This document shows positions 34,641-45,904 of a stretch of 64,000 bases of DNA, one piece after another (position 1 is the first letter of the stretch; each line of letters begins with the position of its first letter). The notes beneath the pieces were generated by a model. It was not told the DNA's origin. It did not search any database and saw only the letters and a program-made list of their open reading frames with translations. A program made the translations under genes and the position numbers. The stretch spans positions 194,605,449 through 194,669,448 of the forward strand of contig JAKSZU010000006.1 of the NCBI GenBank assembly GCA_026018925.1, in the 5' to 3' direction. The stretch is from Tupaia tana (lineage: Eukaryota > Chordata > Mammalia > Scandentia > Tupaiidae).

Positions 34641-35351
34641 CTTTTAGTTGGTTCTTTAGTTGGGGAATGCATTTACATTCCCCTCATGTTTATTTCATGA
34701 CTTGATAGCTTATTTCTTAGTACTCAATAATACTCTATTGTTTAAATGTATTACAATTTAATTATCTGCTCACCTACCAAAAGACGTCTTCCAGACTTCC
34801 AGGTTTGGGCAATTTTAAATAAATTTTCTTTAAACATCTCTGTATAGGTTCTTGTGTGAACCTTATTTTTCAGCTTCTTTGGCTAACTACAAAGTAGTGT
34901 GATTGATTACTGGATCTTACGATAACATGTTTAATTTTATAAGAAACTGTCGCACGGTATTTCTCTTTCAGTGCTTGGTTTATTTCACAGTATAATTTCT
35001 TCTAGATTTATTCATGTTGCTGCAGATGACAGGATTTTATCTTTTTATAGCTATATAATATTCCAGTGTGTATATGTATCACATTTTTAATCCATTCATC
35101 CATTGATGGCATTTAGATTGATTCTGTATATTGCCTATTATGAACAGTGCCACAATAAAAATTAGAATGCAGGTATCTCTTTGACACGCTGATTTCCTTT
35201 TTTTTTTTTGGATATGTCCCAGAAATGGGATTTCTGGATCAGATAGCAGTTCTATTTTGTTTATTTACATTCCCACTAACAGCAGAAAAGCTCCTTTTCC
35301 CCAATCTCACCAGCACTTGATATTCATTATATTTTTTGATAATGCCATTCT

Positions 35352-35713
35352 TTTTTGTTTTGTTTTCACATGTAATTTTATTTATTTACTGTCTTACAAC
35401 ATCTAGTTCAAAAAGCCTTCTGGTGTTTTATCTTGTTACTTTCCAGGAGTGTTATTTGCAGCACAGAGAGATCTCCTGTCGGGACCCGTGCATCTGTGGC
35501 GGTAGAACTCAGTTCAGCTAATTGTCTTCTTCACAGGTGGGCTCAATCCGAGATCTTCTGGGAGCAGAATAGGGATATTCCTTCACCAGATTCTTGTACT
35601 TGATCACCCCCGACTCAGTCTTCATTCTGACAGTCCAGCACAGGGCTTGGCGAACAGACTCCTCGTGAGGCTTCGGCGCTATCTCCTTGCCAATCTGTAG
35701 GTAAATCTTGCTA
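35352..35713 (-). pseudogene. Processed pseudogene of an unidentified gene
   Basis: Hallmarks of a retrocopy are all visible: a 13-base duplication ATAATGCCATTCT at 35339-35351 and 35714-35726, an A-rich tail (T-rich at the left), and AATAAA about 20 bases before the tail on the minus strand. The minus strand has an open frame of 64 codons from 35712 to the TAG at 35518-35520. It reads SKIYLQIGKEIAPKPHEESV, then RQALCWTVRMKTESGVIKYK, and ends RSRIEPTCEEDN. It is lysine- and glutamate-rich and hydrophilic, with no membrane segment. The N-terminus is lost by 5' truncation. I do not recognise the parent gene and assign no function. It interrupts an L1, whose sequence continues precisely across it. 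Confidence 0.85.
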
Positions 35714-35857
35714 ATAATGCCATTCTAAATGAGCAGAGGTGATACCTCACTGTGATTTTGATTTGCACTTTCTGATGAGTGACAGCAGTTTTTCCATATA
35801 CTTCTTGGCCATTTGTATATTTTATTTTATGAACTGCCTGTTAAGATCGATTGCGGT

Positions 35858-36134
35858 TTTGTTTTGTTTTGTTTTGTTTTGTTTTGTTTTGTTTTAGGTT
35901 TAAGCCATAGGGCATGTGTGCTTGGCAAAGAGTCAGAAAGAGGGAGAGCTAGAAATCAGCCATCACTCCTGGGGGAGGAGGACACACTACAATCTCTTCT
36001 CTTCCATTCTCAAGATTTTAGGCACACATATACACATGCCCAATGTGATTGTTCAAGCTGTTGGGTTCAGGACTTGAACTCTGGTCAGTCATGTGGGCAT
36101 CCAGTGGTGGCCACACCACACCACCTGGTGGCCC
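35858..36134 (-). mobile_element. tRNA-derived SINE, type C with (TTTTG)n tail
   Basis: (TTTTG)n at 35858-35895 is the tail; then AGCCATAGGGCATGTGTGC, CATCACTCCTGGGGGAGG, GGCACACATATACACATGCC, TTCAAGCTGTTGGGTTCAGG and CCACACCACCTGGTGGCCC. Confidence 0.85.
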
Positions 36135-36424
36135 TTGGTTGCTTATTTGAACTCTGTTTATTAATCCCTTCTTACATGTATATCTTGCAAATATTTTCTC
36201 CCATTTTGTAGGATATCTGTTTTGCTCGTTGATTGTTCCCTTGGCTTTGTATAGCTTTTTAATTGATGTGATTTCATTTATTTGTTCTTTTGTTTTCTGT
36301 GCTTTTAAAATTTTGTCTAAAAAATCTTTACTGGGATCAATATCTTGTAACATTTTCTCTATTTTTTTAGCTATTTCATATTTAAGTTCTTATATTTAAG
36401 TCTGTAATCCATTTAGATTGCTTT

Positions 36425-36515
36425 TTTGTATTTAATTAATTAATTAATTAATTTGCATTCATTCACTATACATAATTATGGTATATAAAATGAGTTAGGT
36501 TGATTTTAGTATATG
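36425..36515 (-). mobile_element. Very short L1 3' end, lineage family, minus strand
   Basis: (TTAA)n followed by CATTCATTCACTATACATAATTATG, TATAAAATGAGTT and GATTTTAGTA. The old L1 reads continuously on both sides, so this is a separate, extremely truncated insertion of about 90 bp. Confidence 0.6.
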
Positions 36516-37262
36516 GCCAGAGATAGAAGTCTAGTTCTTCTGCATATGGAAATCCAATTTTTCCAACACTGTTTATTGAATATTCCCCAGTGAATGTTAT
36601 CAGCACCTTTGTCGAAAATAAGGCTGCTAGATGTTTGTAAATTTATTTGTAGGTTCTATATTCTATTCCATTGATCTGTAGATAATGTGATGCCTCTAGC
36701 TTTGTTTTGTTTTGCTTTTTTGCACAGAATTTGTTTATTCATGTCTTTTGTAATTTGATAAAAATTTTATAATTCTTTTCTATTTCTGTGAGGAATACTG
36801 TTGCTATTTTGATAAGAATTATACTGAATCTGGCAATCATCTTGGGTAGTATAGATATTTTAGCAGTGTTGATTTTTCCAATCTATGAACATTTTTCCAT
36901 TTTTTGTATTCTTCAGTTTTTTTCAGCAATGTTCTATAGTTCTCATTGTAGATATGCTTCACATCTTTGGTTATATTTAGACCTAGGTTTTGTTTGTTTA
37001 TTGTAAATAGAATTAATTTCTCTTTCAGATAGTTAATTACTGGTATATAAGAACACTAACAATTTTTGTATGTTTATTTAGTATATAACAACTTTATTAA
37101 ATTCAATGATCTGGTTTAAAAATTTTTTGGTGGAATCTTTACATTTTTCTATGTATATAATCATATTGTCTTATAAACAGTGATAGTTTGACCTTTCCAA
37201 ATTTTGATGCCTTTAATTTCTTTTCTCGACTAATTTCCCTAGTTAGGATTTCCAGTACTATG

Positions 37263-37528
37263 TGTTTTGTTTTTTTAGAGAGATATTTTTGCTATAGGGC
37301 ATGTGTGCTCACTGTAGAGACAGAGACAGAGAGACTGAAAACAAGAAATCACCTTCCAGGGTGGTTGGCCATGCTGCAATACCTTCTCTTCCATTCTCCT
37401 CTCAGGATCTTGGACATGCACACACACACACGCCCAGCCTGAGTTTTAAGCCACCGGTTCTAGGACTCAAACCACAGTCCACTATGTGGGAAATGAACGT
37501 CATAACCATTACACCATCTGCTAGTCCT
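37263..37528 (-). mobile_element. tRNA-derived SINE, type A
   Basis: From GTTTTTTTAGAGAGATATTTTTGC to CATCTGCTAGTCCT. Perfect 17-base duplication GGATTTCCAGTACTATG at 37246-37262 and 37529-37545. Confidence 0.95.
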
Positions 37529-37588
37529 GGATTTCCAGTACTATGTTTCACAGTGCAGAAAGTGGACATACTTTCTTGTTTCAATCCT

Positions 37589-37851
37589 TTTTTTTTTTTT
37601 TTTTTTTTTTACCATAAGGCACATGTGCTCACCAGAGAAAAACAAAGAGAGACACAGAGAGAAAGTGAGAAATCATCCCCCAGGGGGGATAGTCATGCCA
37701 CAGTTTCTCCTTCTCCATTCTCCTCTTGGGATTTTGGGCACACACTCACATGTGTCCAGTGAGAGTTTCAAGCCACCAAGTTTGGGACTCAAACTGCCAT
37801 CAGCCATGTGGAAGTTCAGTGCCTTAACCACTGTTCCACCTGCTAGCCCCT
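37589..37851 (-). mobile_element. tRNA-derived SINE, type A
   Basis: Long poly(T), ACCATAAGGCACATGTGCTC, CATCCCCCAGGGGGGATAGTC, TTTCAAGCCACCAAGTTTGGG and CACCTGCTAGCCCC. Only about 60 bp from the preceding SINE. Confidence 0.9.
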
Positions 37852-38529
37852 GTTATAGTTCTTAGAAAAGAAAATTCCAACTGTTTTCCATTCAGCATCA
37901 TGTTAGCTGTGGGTTTGTCATATGTAGCCTTTATTATGTTAATATATCTATCTATCTTCTATCCCTAAATCATGGAGAGGTTTTATTACAGAAGAATATT
38001 TGTTTTATCAACTGCTTTTTCTACATTGATTGAGATGGTTATACTTTTAAACATCTTTTATTCTGTTGTAATGTATCATTTTTATTGATTTAAGCATGTT
38101 GAACCATCTTGCACCCTGAAATAACTAAATTGATCATAGTATATAATATTTCTAATGTGCTGTCTAGCTCTGTTTGCTAAAACTTCACTGAGAATTTTTG
38201 CATCTTCATTCATTATAATTATTAGACTGTAGTTTTCTTTTTTGTTGTTACATCCTTTTCTGGTTCTGCTATCAGTGTAATGTTGGCCTCATAAGAGGAG
38301 TTTGGGAAGATTCTCTCTCTTTGAATATTTTTGAGTAGTTGGAGAAGCATTGGTGATAATTCTTCTTTCAAGGTTTTATAGAATTCAGCAGTAAAGCCAC
38401 CTGTTCCTGGGCTTTTCTTTGTGGAGATACTATTATTGATTGGGCCTTGTGATTTGTTATTGGTTTGTTTAGGTTTTATAATTTTTCCTTTTTTGTAAAT
38501 TGGTTTTTCTTGTGTAAGAGTAATATATG

Positions 38530-38716
38530 GTGGGGGGTGGGGAACAGGGTCTCATGCCATGATCACTCTACCTACCCCCAACCTTCCCACCCAGCTAGGA
38601 TCATGAGCGTGCATGCCTGGTGTGTACAGGTTGTCCAGGGAACCAGACCTGCAATCTTTCATATAGATCAAGTATTACTAGAAGTATATTACTGACACAT
38701 CACCTAGCTGGCCCTA
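38530..38716 (-). mobile_element. Possible old SINE copy
   Basis: Middle and end recall the family: AGGATCATGAGCGTGCATGCCTGG, GTGTGTACAGG and a right end CACCTAGCTGGCCCT. The left half is not recognisable. Confidence 0.4.
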
Positions 38717-38726
38717 GGTTGATAAG

Positions 38727-39125
38727 TGTAATAAGTTAAATAGTGTCTTCTAATAATTCATGTTAACCATAGAAAGTGCCCTTATTTGAAAGAAGCATTG
38801 TTGTAATTAAAGATCTCAGAATGAAATCATCTTGAAAACTTAACATGTCCTATAAGAACAGAAAGGGATACAGAGAAGAATGCCATGTGAAGACTGAGAT
38901 AGAGATTAGAATTATGCTGGCACAAGCCAAGGAACACCAAGAACCACCAGAAGCTGGATGAGGAAAAGAATTCTTCCTTAGAAATTTGAAGAAAATCTGG
39001 TCCTGCTAAAACCTTGATTACTGTCTTCTGACCCCCTGAACTGTGACTGAAGAAATATCTGTTTTGTTTAAGCCATCAAGTTTTAGAGACTTTGTTACAG
39101 CTGCTACAGAACATTAATAATATCT
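38727..39125 (+). mobile_element. Solo LTR, MLT1C-like (ERVL-MaLR)
   Basis: AGTTAAATAGTGTCTTCTAATAA, TGCCCTTATTTGAAAGAAGC, AGAATGCCATGTGAAGACTGAG, CAAGCCAAGGAACACCAAGAACC, CACCAGAAGCTGGATGAGG, CCTTGATTACTG and TTTTGTTTAAGCCATCAAGTTT are MaLR motifs in order. No internal region. Confidence 0.85.
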
Positions 39126-39487
39126 AATAAACAAATGGGTAGAATGCTATTGGATAGTGCTTTCATAGAAGATAGGATGGCTCTATAAGTAGATAGGATA
39201 TTTGCTAACCTAAATGGAGTGCTAGTTAGCTAAAGATTTCTTAAAAAAAAGAAAAAAGAAAGAAAAAGTATAACCTGAGACCTAAACTATGGGTAAGAAT
39301 TAACACGGCCATGTGTTCATACAGAGTATTTTAAGCATAAAACTTCATGAAGGTCTTTGTGCGAGAAAGGCCTAGTTTAAGGGATTTTAAAAAAAGAGAT
39401 CATTTGATTCAATTATGAAGACTGAATGGAAAAAATCAAAAGATGAGGCTGGAGAGGTAAACGATAGCTAGCTGATAAAATTGGAAT
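39126..39487. other. No recognised feature
   Basis: No repeat or exon recognised. Confidence 0.4.
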
Positions 39488-39502
39488 TATTCCAAGAAAT
39501 TT

Positions 39503-39776
39503 ATTTATTTATTTATTTATTTATTTATGGAGAGGTTTTTGCTATAGAGCGCGTGCGCTCACCAGAGACAGAGAGAGACAGAGAGACAGAAAGTGAGAAA
39601 TCACCCCCAGACGCGATGGCCACACCACAATCCCTTCTCCTCCATTCTCCTCTCGGGATCTTGGGCACGCATGCACACGCACTCAGTGTGAGTTTAAGCC
39701 ACCGGGTCTGGGACTCAAACCGCGGTCGACTACGTGGGAGTCCAGCGACATAGCCATTACGCTAACTGCTGGTCCC
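39503..39776 (-). mobile_element. tRNA-derived SINE, type A
   Basis: (TTTA)n tail, GGAGAGGTTTTTGCTATAGAGC to CTAACTGCTGGTCCC. Perfect 15-base duplication ATTCCAAGAAATTTA at 39488-39502 and 39777-39791. Many CpG sites retained. Confidence 0.95.
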
Positions 39777-39791
39777 ATTCCAAGAAATTTA

Positions 39792-40084
39792 GAGGTTAAG
39801 TTATTAGCAAGAAGAAGATATTAAATACTTTTTGTAAAAAAACAAAACAAAACAAAGCAATACAACAAAAAACAAACTTGGAAGAATTGGTGAATTGCTT
39901 ATGGATGCCATGTGAAAGTAGATTGCAAGGAGTATGACTAGGGGCATGGTGGTTAGTTGAGACACAAAGAAGAGATGAGGGTGACCTGGGCTAAGCTAAA
40001 GACCATAGAAACAGAGAAGTGAACTTTGATTTTAGATGTAAACTGATTATAATAATAGTATTCATAATCATGATATTTGTAGTA
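39792..40084. other. No recognised feature
   Basis: A-rich stretch near 39835-39875, otherwise nothing recognised. Confidence 0.4.
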
Positions 40085-40270
40085 ATAGAAATTCACCTCA
40101 TGCTAGATGCCATATTTGCATTATTCCATCTAATTCTCAATAGTCATTATTAGTTTCTCTATTTTATAGAAAGGTCAAACCAAATTCTTAAGCAATTTGC
40201 TTAAGATTGTGCATCACCTAAGGTGCAGTACCAGAACCAAGATCATTCTCCAAACTGCTGTGCTAAATAG
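40085..40270 (-). mobile_element. MIR element, minus strand
   Basis: CATGCTAGATGCCATATTTGC, CATCTAATTCTCAATAG, TCTATTTTATAGAAAGG, AGCAATTTGCTTAAGATTG and CCAAACTGCTGTGCTAA follow the antisense MIR order. Confidence 0.65.
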
Positions 40271-41179
40271 AAATACTTTGTAGTGCACTCTGGGACTAGG
40301 AGTTGCAGATAATTCCTAGCTGGATGGTGGTGTCATTTGATGGGACAAGAAACAACAGAAAGAAAAAAAATGGATTTGTGAGAGAAAATTATGCATTTGG
40401 TTCTAGGTATATTAAATTTGAGATGCCTCTTGGGTCTGTAAGTGGACATGAATGGAGTCAAGAATGAGAATAAATACAGTGAATTTTCCAGGACAGAGTC
40501 CTAGGAATATAGAGATGTTTCAGTGAGGCAAAGGAAGAAGAACCAAAAGAGAGATGAAGTCAGAGCTATTAGACAAATAAAGATGCTTGAATATGTATAA
40601 ATGATTTTGGAAAGAAGACAGTAAAGGTCTCAGTTATGAACATTTGGGAGAGAGAATACCATAGACCCCTTCTTAGAAGTGCTGGAGGGATGTGATCTGA
40701 AGCATGAACAATGGGATTAGTCTTAAATAGAAAACAACTCATTCTTTCTTCTAAGAAAGAAAAGAGAGAGGATGAGTGAACTTGGAGATTACAAAACAGA
40801 AAGCTAAACTGTATTTTTCCTGGAAAGTACAATGCAGTTACTTGGCAGGTCAGAGTTTAGAGTAATAGACAAAGTTTGGAATCACTTTTGTGTCTACCAT
40901 GAATGCTGACTATTGAGGTCAACACCCATGGAACTATGGAACTATGTAAGGACATCCATGCAGCATGATATGCCAGTTGACAGGGAGGTTCTGAAATTAA
41001 GTAGCGGTAACTTGGCCAAGTAAGTGATTTTTCCAACAATTCTCAGCAGATTGAGAATTGGACTGACCACAGCTGTTGCTTTGCTAGGTGGATACTAAAA
41101 AAGGACAACGCAATGCACAAGAGGGCTGAAAATGGTGGCAATGGAGTGAGCACAGTCAAAACCAGAGTTAGGGCCTGAG
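40271..41179. other. No recognised feature
   Basis: Purine-rich in parts; no repeat or exon recognised. Confidence 0.45.
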
Positions 41180-41535
41180 AACGTTAGACTAAGAATCTAG
41201 AATCTTGGGTGTCTCTCCCAGACCTGCCACTAACTAGTTTGGACCTGTTGCAAACATCTTTAAATTTGCTTGCCAGAGGGCACATATACTAACTAGGGGG
41301 CAGGGAAGAGAGATAAAACACCCCCAATGGGGGTGGTAACACTGCAATCCCTTCGTTCCATTTCTCTATTCTATTGGGACCTCAGGAATGCACACACAAA
41401 TGCCCGTGTGTTTCTTAAGCACACTGGAGATGGGACTCAAACCATGGTCTTCGATGAAAACTCTGACTCTCTTAACCACGAGACTGTGGGGCTGGCCCCT
41501 TCAGCCTTTCTTTTCTATAAAGCGAGGAATTGAAT
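41180..41535 (+). mobile_element. MIR element split by a SINE
   Basis: Left part TCTAGAATCTTGGGTGTCTC and CCTGCCACTAACTAGTTTGGACC; right part TTTCTTTTCTATAAAGCGAGG and AATTGAATGAAT. The SINE at 41268 lies between. Confidence 0.6.
41268..41499 (-). mobile_element. tRNA-derived SINE, type C
   Basis: TTGCTTGCCAGAGGGCACATA, CCCCCAATGGGGGTGGTAAC, GAATGCACACACAAATGCCC, GGAGATGGGACTCAAACC and TTAACCACGAGACTGTGG with GGCTGGCCCC at the right end. Confidence 0.82.
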
Positions 41536-42136
41536 GAATAATCAATCTCTAAGTTCTATTTCAGTCTGAAAGTTGTGTCAGCCTGTGACTACCACAGGAA
41601 GAAGTAGAGGAAGGAGGTAATAAAAGTGAAGGGACAAACTGGGCTATAATTTACATAGATTTGAGACTAGCAGTTGAATATATTTATTCCAACAGTAGTG
41701 TCTGTATAAAACAAAATACATGGATAACTTTCAGCAAAGACTCAGTATTTTAATCAGAATGCTACTAGAAAATAAAGAAACTTAGGGTCTCTGCAATAAG
41801 ATTAATCTTTCTGTATAGGAGTCCGTAGTGAAATTTACAAAAACAGTGGGACATGAAATGTCCATGATAAGGGAAGGATAGTAAATCGAGGATAAAACTG
41901 AAACTGTAAAATCCTGTCCTTTCTCACACATCTACATCCACACAAAAAACGACACCACCTCACTTTATGAGAGAATAGTGAATCATGCAGGGGAATTCTA
42001 ATTCCCCTACATGTAATGTATACATGTAATGTATAATTTGAAATTAATTTTTTCAGCTGTTCATATCCTAATTTGAACTTCTTAAAATGAGTAAAACAAC
42101 ATGTGGGGTTAAAAGCTGCTGGTTTTATTTTTGAGT
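41536..42136. other. No recognised feature; small palindrome and tandem copy
   Basis: GGGGAATTCTAATTCCCC (41990-42007) is a short inverted repeat, directly followed by two copies of ACATGTAATGTAT (42009-42034). No gene recognised. Confidence 0.5.
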
Positions 42137-42375
42137 GGAGCCAGCAGGTGGCATGAAGGTTAAAATGGCTGGGATCCCACATGAATTACTGTGTGGTTCA
42201 AGTCCCAGACCTGGTGGCTTGAAAAGCACACTGGGTGTGAACATTCATACCCTCAATCCTGACAGAATAGTGGAGAAGGGCTTACAGGATGGCCATGGCC
42301 CCGAGGGGGTGATTTATCACTTATGTCTCTGTATTTGTCTTTGGAGAGTGAACACATCCTATGGCAAAACCAATA
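42137..42375 (+). mobile_element. tRNA-derived SINE, type A/C intermediate
   Basis: GGAGCCAGCAGGTGGCATGAAGG, GGTTCAAGTCCCAGACC B box, GAAAAGCACACTGGGTGTG, GATGGCCATGGCCCCGAG and CATCCTATGGCAAAACC end. Confidence 0.85.
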
Positions 42376-42466
42376 AAGAAAGAAAAAGAAAGGAAGAAAG
42401 AAAGAAAGGAAGAAAGAAAGGAAGGAAGAAAGAAGGAAAGAAAGGAAGAAAGAAAGAAAGGAATAA
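42376..42466. repeat. (GAAA)n / (GGAA)n microsatellite
   Basis: Purine tract of GAAA and GGAA units growing from the tail of the preceding SINE. Confidence 0.95.
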
Positions 42467-42510
42467 AGCTGAAGCTCTTTTTAAAGCTAATTTTTAGAGA
42501 CTTAGCTATT

Positions 42511-42530
42511 GGGGCGGGGGGGGGGGGGGA
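42511..42530. repeat. G-run
   Basis: About eighteen G with one C and followed by GATAG. Confidence 0.9.
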
Positions 42531-43774
42531 TAGTTATGCCACTTACCTCCTGTGTCACTCACTCACCACTATTAAATTAAGTGAATCCCTATAAAAAGGG
42601 ACCAAAGCCTATGGTGATAAGAAATCTCTCCATTTCCTTTTGTACATCCTAAATGGCACCAGCAGTTTGGAGAAGGCTCTGACTCAGCTTCCCATCTGTT
42701 GGGATCTTTAACATAAATGGCCTTGTTTAAAGACTGATGACACCTATGTTGATGGATGTGGTAGCACTGTTTAGGGACGAAGTATCTTCCTGTGTAACAA
42801 GATGCAGGTGACATGACCTTGCTATGCTATGAATCACCCCTGGAAGAGTTTATAAGGAAATATGAAAGTAACAAAATTCTCAAGTGTGAAGTTACAGAAA
42901 GATTTTTCTGTGTGAAAGACAGATGATGGTATTATTAATACTGAAGGGTTAAAGCAGAAACATTTGAATGTTCAGCTAAGCATCCCCAAATTTCTCCTTT
43001 CAGCGTGGATCGAAATAACCACTCTTGAGGTATTTCCGTAATCTCAGTTTCAACTCCAGCCAGGAACCAGGAAGAAAAAAAATCCCTTCTGAAGCAGTTT
43101 ATAAACTAAAAATAAAGATGACAAAAAGTCAGATTCAGATTAAGTTGGAAAAGCTGGTTATTCAAAGCAGTAGCTTTATCTCTCTTAAGACAGAAATATA
43201 TAGGCTACAGTAAAAGAACGACAAGTATTTACTGATTACATATACATAAATATATACATATATATATTTATCTGCAGAGAGAGAGAGAGATAACTAGCGT
43301 CCGACATTAGTCAACACACACTGACATGTGATCAATACAGCTTTGGCGATCAGCACTGATTATGAATGAGTACAAAGTGGTCCTATTTTCTGATGCCCCA
43401 GAGCTGGAACCTGAAGAGAACGATGCATGCCACTTGTTATACAATCTCTTCTTGACTATCGTCCAGGGCTTTGGTGAGCTAAGACAGCAAAATATAGCTC
43501 CAGTTCTGCTGAGTTGTTCCCGAGGACTATAATTATATTTTATAGTATTTAGCTCAACCAAATCATTTTGTCATTTTAAGTATAATAGAGCAAAGATCGC
43601 CTGAAATCTTTACATTTTGCTCTAAATACTGCTTTTTTGGGGGTCAGATATATCCCATAGCCCCGCCTGCACCACAAAGGAACCATAATATGTTTTTTCC
43701 TGTAACGTGATTCTTACAAAAGGTTGTCCTGGTAGAATTTCAACCTTAGAAATTATACTTTGTCTTTGCTTAGG
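42531..43774. other. No recognised feature
   Basis: AT-alternating simple sequence with GA units at 43235-43290; otherwise nothing recognised. Confidence 0.45.
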
Positions 43775-43985
43775 GAGGCAGTATTTTGGGCTACAAAGAA
43801 TCTTGAGTCTTTAGAATAACTGGTTTCCAGTTTTGGTTTTATCTATATTTGCTGTGTGATCTTGGGGAACTCATTAAGTTATCTGGGCCTCATTGACTTC
43901 TATATAAGCAAAGGGTGGATTTAGACTTTAGGATGGCAAAACTTTTTATGATTCCATGAATGTATAGGCAACTTACAAATATAGA
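43775..43985 (+). mobile_element. MIR element
   Basis: GGAGGCAGTATTTTGGGCTAC, TTCCAGTTTTGGTTTTATC, GCTGTGTGATCTTGGGGAAC, TTATCTGGGCCTCATTGAC and AGGATGGCAAAAC follow the MIR order. Confidence 0.72.
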
Positions 43986-44296
43986 TGATACCTGTCAAAA
44001 TATACTGTACTGTTCTCTTGAACAGCTCTATGAGAATTGGTAGAAATCAGAACTATTGGCTTCTGCTTTAATTCTATTTAATTAAAAAAAATTTCTGACA
44101 GAGTTTTGAGTGATTATTTTGGGAGACAGTAGAGAGAACAAATGAAGAAAATAAATTAATTTCAAATGGATGAATAGAAGAATGAGTCATTAAAAACAAA
44201 ATTTAGACTTGGAGAAGAGCATTTTTGTGATCTGAATAATGTATGAAATTTTAAAAGAATTATAAAGGAAGAAAAAAATATAAGATGAATCTGGTT

Positions 44297-44487
44297 GGGG
44301 GTGGGCTGGTAGCGTAGTGGTTAGGGCCACTGGACTCCCATGTGGTCGACCTTGGTTTGAGTCCTGGACCTGGCAGCTTGCTTTCTCACTCTCTCTCTTT
44401 CTCTCTCTCTCTTGTTCTGTCCCTCTCTGGTCAAATTAAAAAATAAGTAAATAAATAAAGTTAAATAAAATAATTCTTAAAAAAAAA
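44297..44487 (+). mobile_element. tRNA-derived SINE, type B (short)
   Basis: GGGCTGGTAGCGTAGTGGTTAGG start, GGTTTGAGTCCTGGACC B box, GGCAGCTTGCTTTCTCAC, CT-rich stretch and A/T tail with AATAATTCTTAAAA. Duplication AAGATGAATCTGGT at 44283 and 44489. The head retains an A box better than most type B copies. Confidence 0.92.
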
Positions 44488-45580
44488 GATGAATCTGGTG
44501 AAAGGAGCAAGAAAATTTACCATCTGGGAAAATTTTATTTTCTAGTTAGAGTGTGTAAATTATACATATATGCATGTGTATATACATATATATGTATATC
44601 TGTGTGTATTCATAAACATATATATACTTGTATGTACATATACAAAAATATATAAATGCAGTCTCTTTAGCATGTACACACATCATTACCCTGAAAAATA
44701 AATAGATGGAATCAAAGATTCACCTGTACCCTGTCACCATAGGTGAATTACCTATGGTAGAAAATAACCAGCTTCTCCAGTCTAATCTACACATAACAGT
44801 AGAGACAAAACCTGGGGTTGGGTGCTCAGATATGGTCATATTAATTTGCTAATTACAGTAATCTGTTTTCCCTGCCTGAAATGTATTGAAAAGATGTGTT
44901 ATCTTACTTGGCAAGGACTAGGTCTTATTGGGGAGAAATCTGTGACTCAGGTGGGTATAACCTATCTAGAATAAGAAAACTATGAATGGGAAATCCTTGA
45001 GATTAGCTGTTGAGGACAAGTTGTGACACATTACTGTCTAGTCTGGATAAAAAGAGGAGAGTGATCAGACCAAATGATCACTGAGTCTGGTGAATATGAA
45101 ATATGATGAATGCCTACAAAGTATAAAGTACTTTACATTTTACAAACTCTGTACAATATTGTAAGCTTCAAAATAGCCATATTAAGGGAATTTGGATGCA
45201 TTAGTGATACGAGAAGGATGGTGGTATCAGATGGGAATATGGTGGAACACAGGAGCATAGTGACCAGATATCTCTGATAAGACTGACTTAGGACCATGAA
45301 TAACTTTGAACAGTTTGATTATAAGTGAGACCAAGGGTTTCTGGAGAACCATATCTTGTACCGTTCAGGTGAGAACAACAGCTTCCATGGGACTTTGTCC
45401 TTTGCTGATGGTGTTTACAACCAGCAATATGAAAATATTCTCATCCATTCATTTATTCATCCACTTTGTACCTCATACGGCACTATCCTTTAGGATTTTA
45501 TCATTTAACAAGAGAATGTATACATTAGGTTATTGGAAAAGAAATGATGCATTTTTGCATAGAAAAACATAGAAAAAAAT
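44488..45580. other. No gene recognised; TA/TG simple repeat
   Basis: Alternating TA/TG/CA simple sequence at 44555-44660. The rest has no recognised repeat or exon. Confidence 0.5.
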
Positions 45581-45595
45581 TCATCATGACTTTTC

Positions 45596-45845
45596 TTTTT
45601 GTGAGAGAGGGATTTTGTGCTATAGAGTGCATGCGCTTGCTGGAGAGACAGAGACAGAAACAGAAAGCAAGAAATCATCCATCTCTCAGTGGAGATGACC
45701 ACGCCTCAATCCCTTCTCCTCCATTCTCCTTGGGATCTTGGGCACATGCACACGTGAGTTTTAAGCCACAGGATCCAGGACTCAGCCCATGATTGACTAC
45801 GTGGGAGTCCAGTGATGTAAACTCTAATGCCATCTGCTGGTCCCA
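45596..45845 (-). mobile_element. tRNA-derived SINE, type A
   Basis: TTTTTGTGAGAGAGGGATTTTGTGC to CATCTGCTGGTCCC. Duplication TCATGACTTTT / TCATGACCTTT. The body lacks part of the C/G palindrome. Confidence 0.9.
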
Positions 45846-45904
45846 TGTCATGACCTTTCTAACAACCTAACTTGAAATTTTAATTGAATGAGATAAAAAC
45901 CGAA

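Larger units (their letters stand above)
33690..34962 (-). mobile_element. L1 3'UTR, L1MB-like, minus strand, interrupted
   Basis: Antisense of an old L1MB-type 3'UTR: TTTTAGGTTCACAGCAAAATCG, CCATTATCAACATTCCCCAC, TTGACACAGAATTCTCACCC, GTCCATAGTTTACATTAGAATC | SINE | GATGCTGTACATTCTATAGG, GGCCACCATTGATTATTTAATTG, then CATGACTTGATAGCTTATTTC. A young SINE (33919) and probably an old one (34445) interrupt it. Confidence 0.85.
34963..38490 (-). mobile_element. L1 ORF2 and 3' region, minus strand, multiply interrupted
   Basis: Antisense L1 segments in consistent order: 3'UTR-like 34963-35338 (TATTCCAGTGTGTATATGTATC, GGATATGTCCCAGAAATGGG), 35727-35857, 36135-37262 and 37529-37588, then ORF2 at 37851-38490. 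In the last part the minus strand reads PGTGGFTAEFYKTLKEELSP, the segment before the reverse-transcriptase core of L1 ORF2. Insertions: processed pseudogene 35352-35713, SINEs at 35858, 37263 and 37589, and a small L1 3' end at 36425. Stops and shifts are present, so it is dead. Confidence 0.85.

Noticed and set aside
36018-36353. 111-codon minus-strand frame
   Set aside because: Its N-terminal half is old L1 sequence and its C-terminal half is the SINE at 35858.
45105-45190. Possible antisense MIR near AAGTACTTTACATTTTAC
   Set aside because: Only a short match and the rest of MIR is absent.
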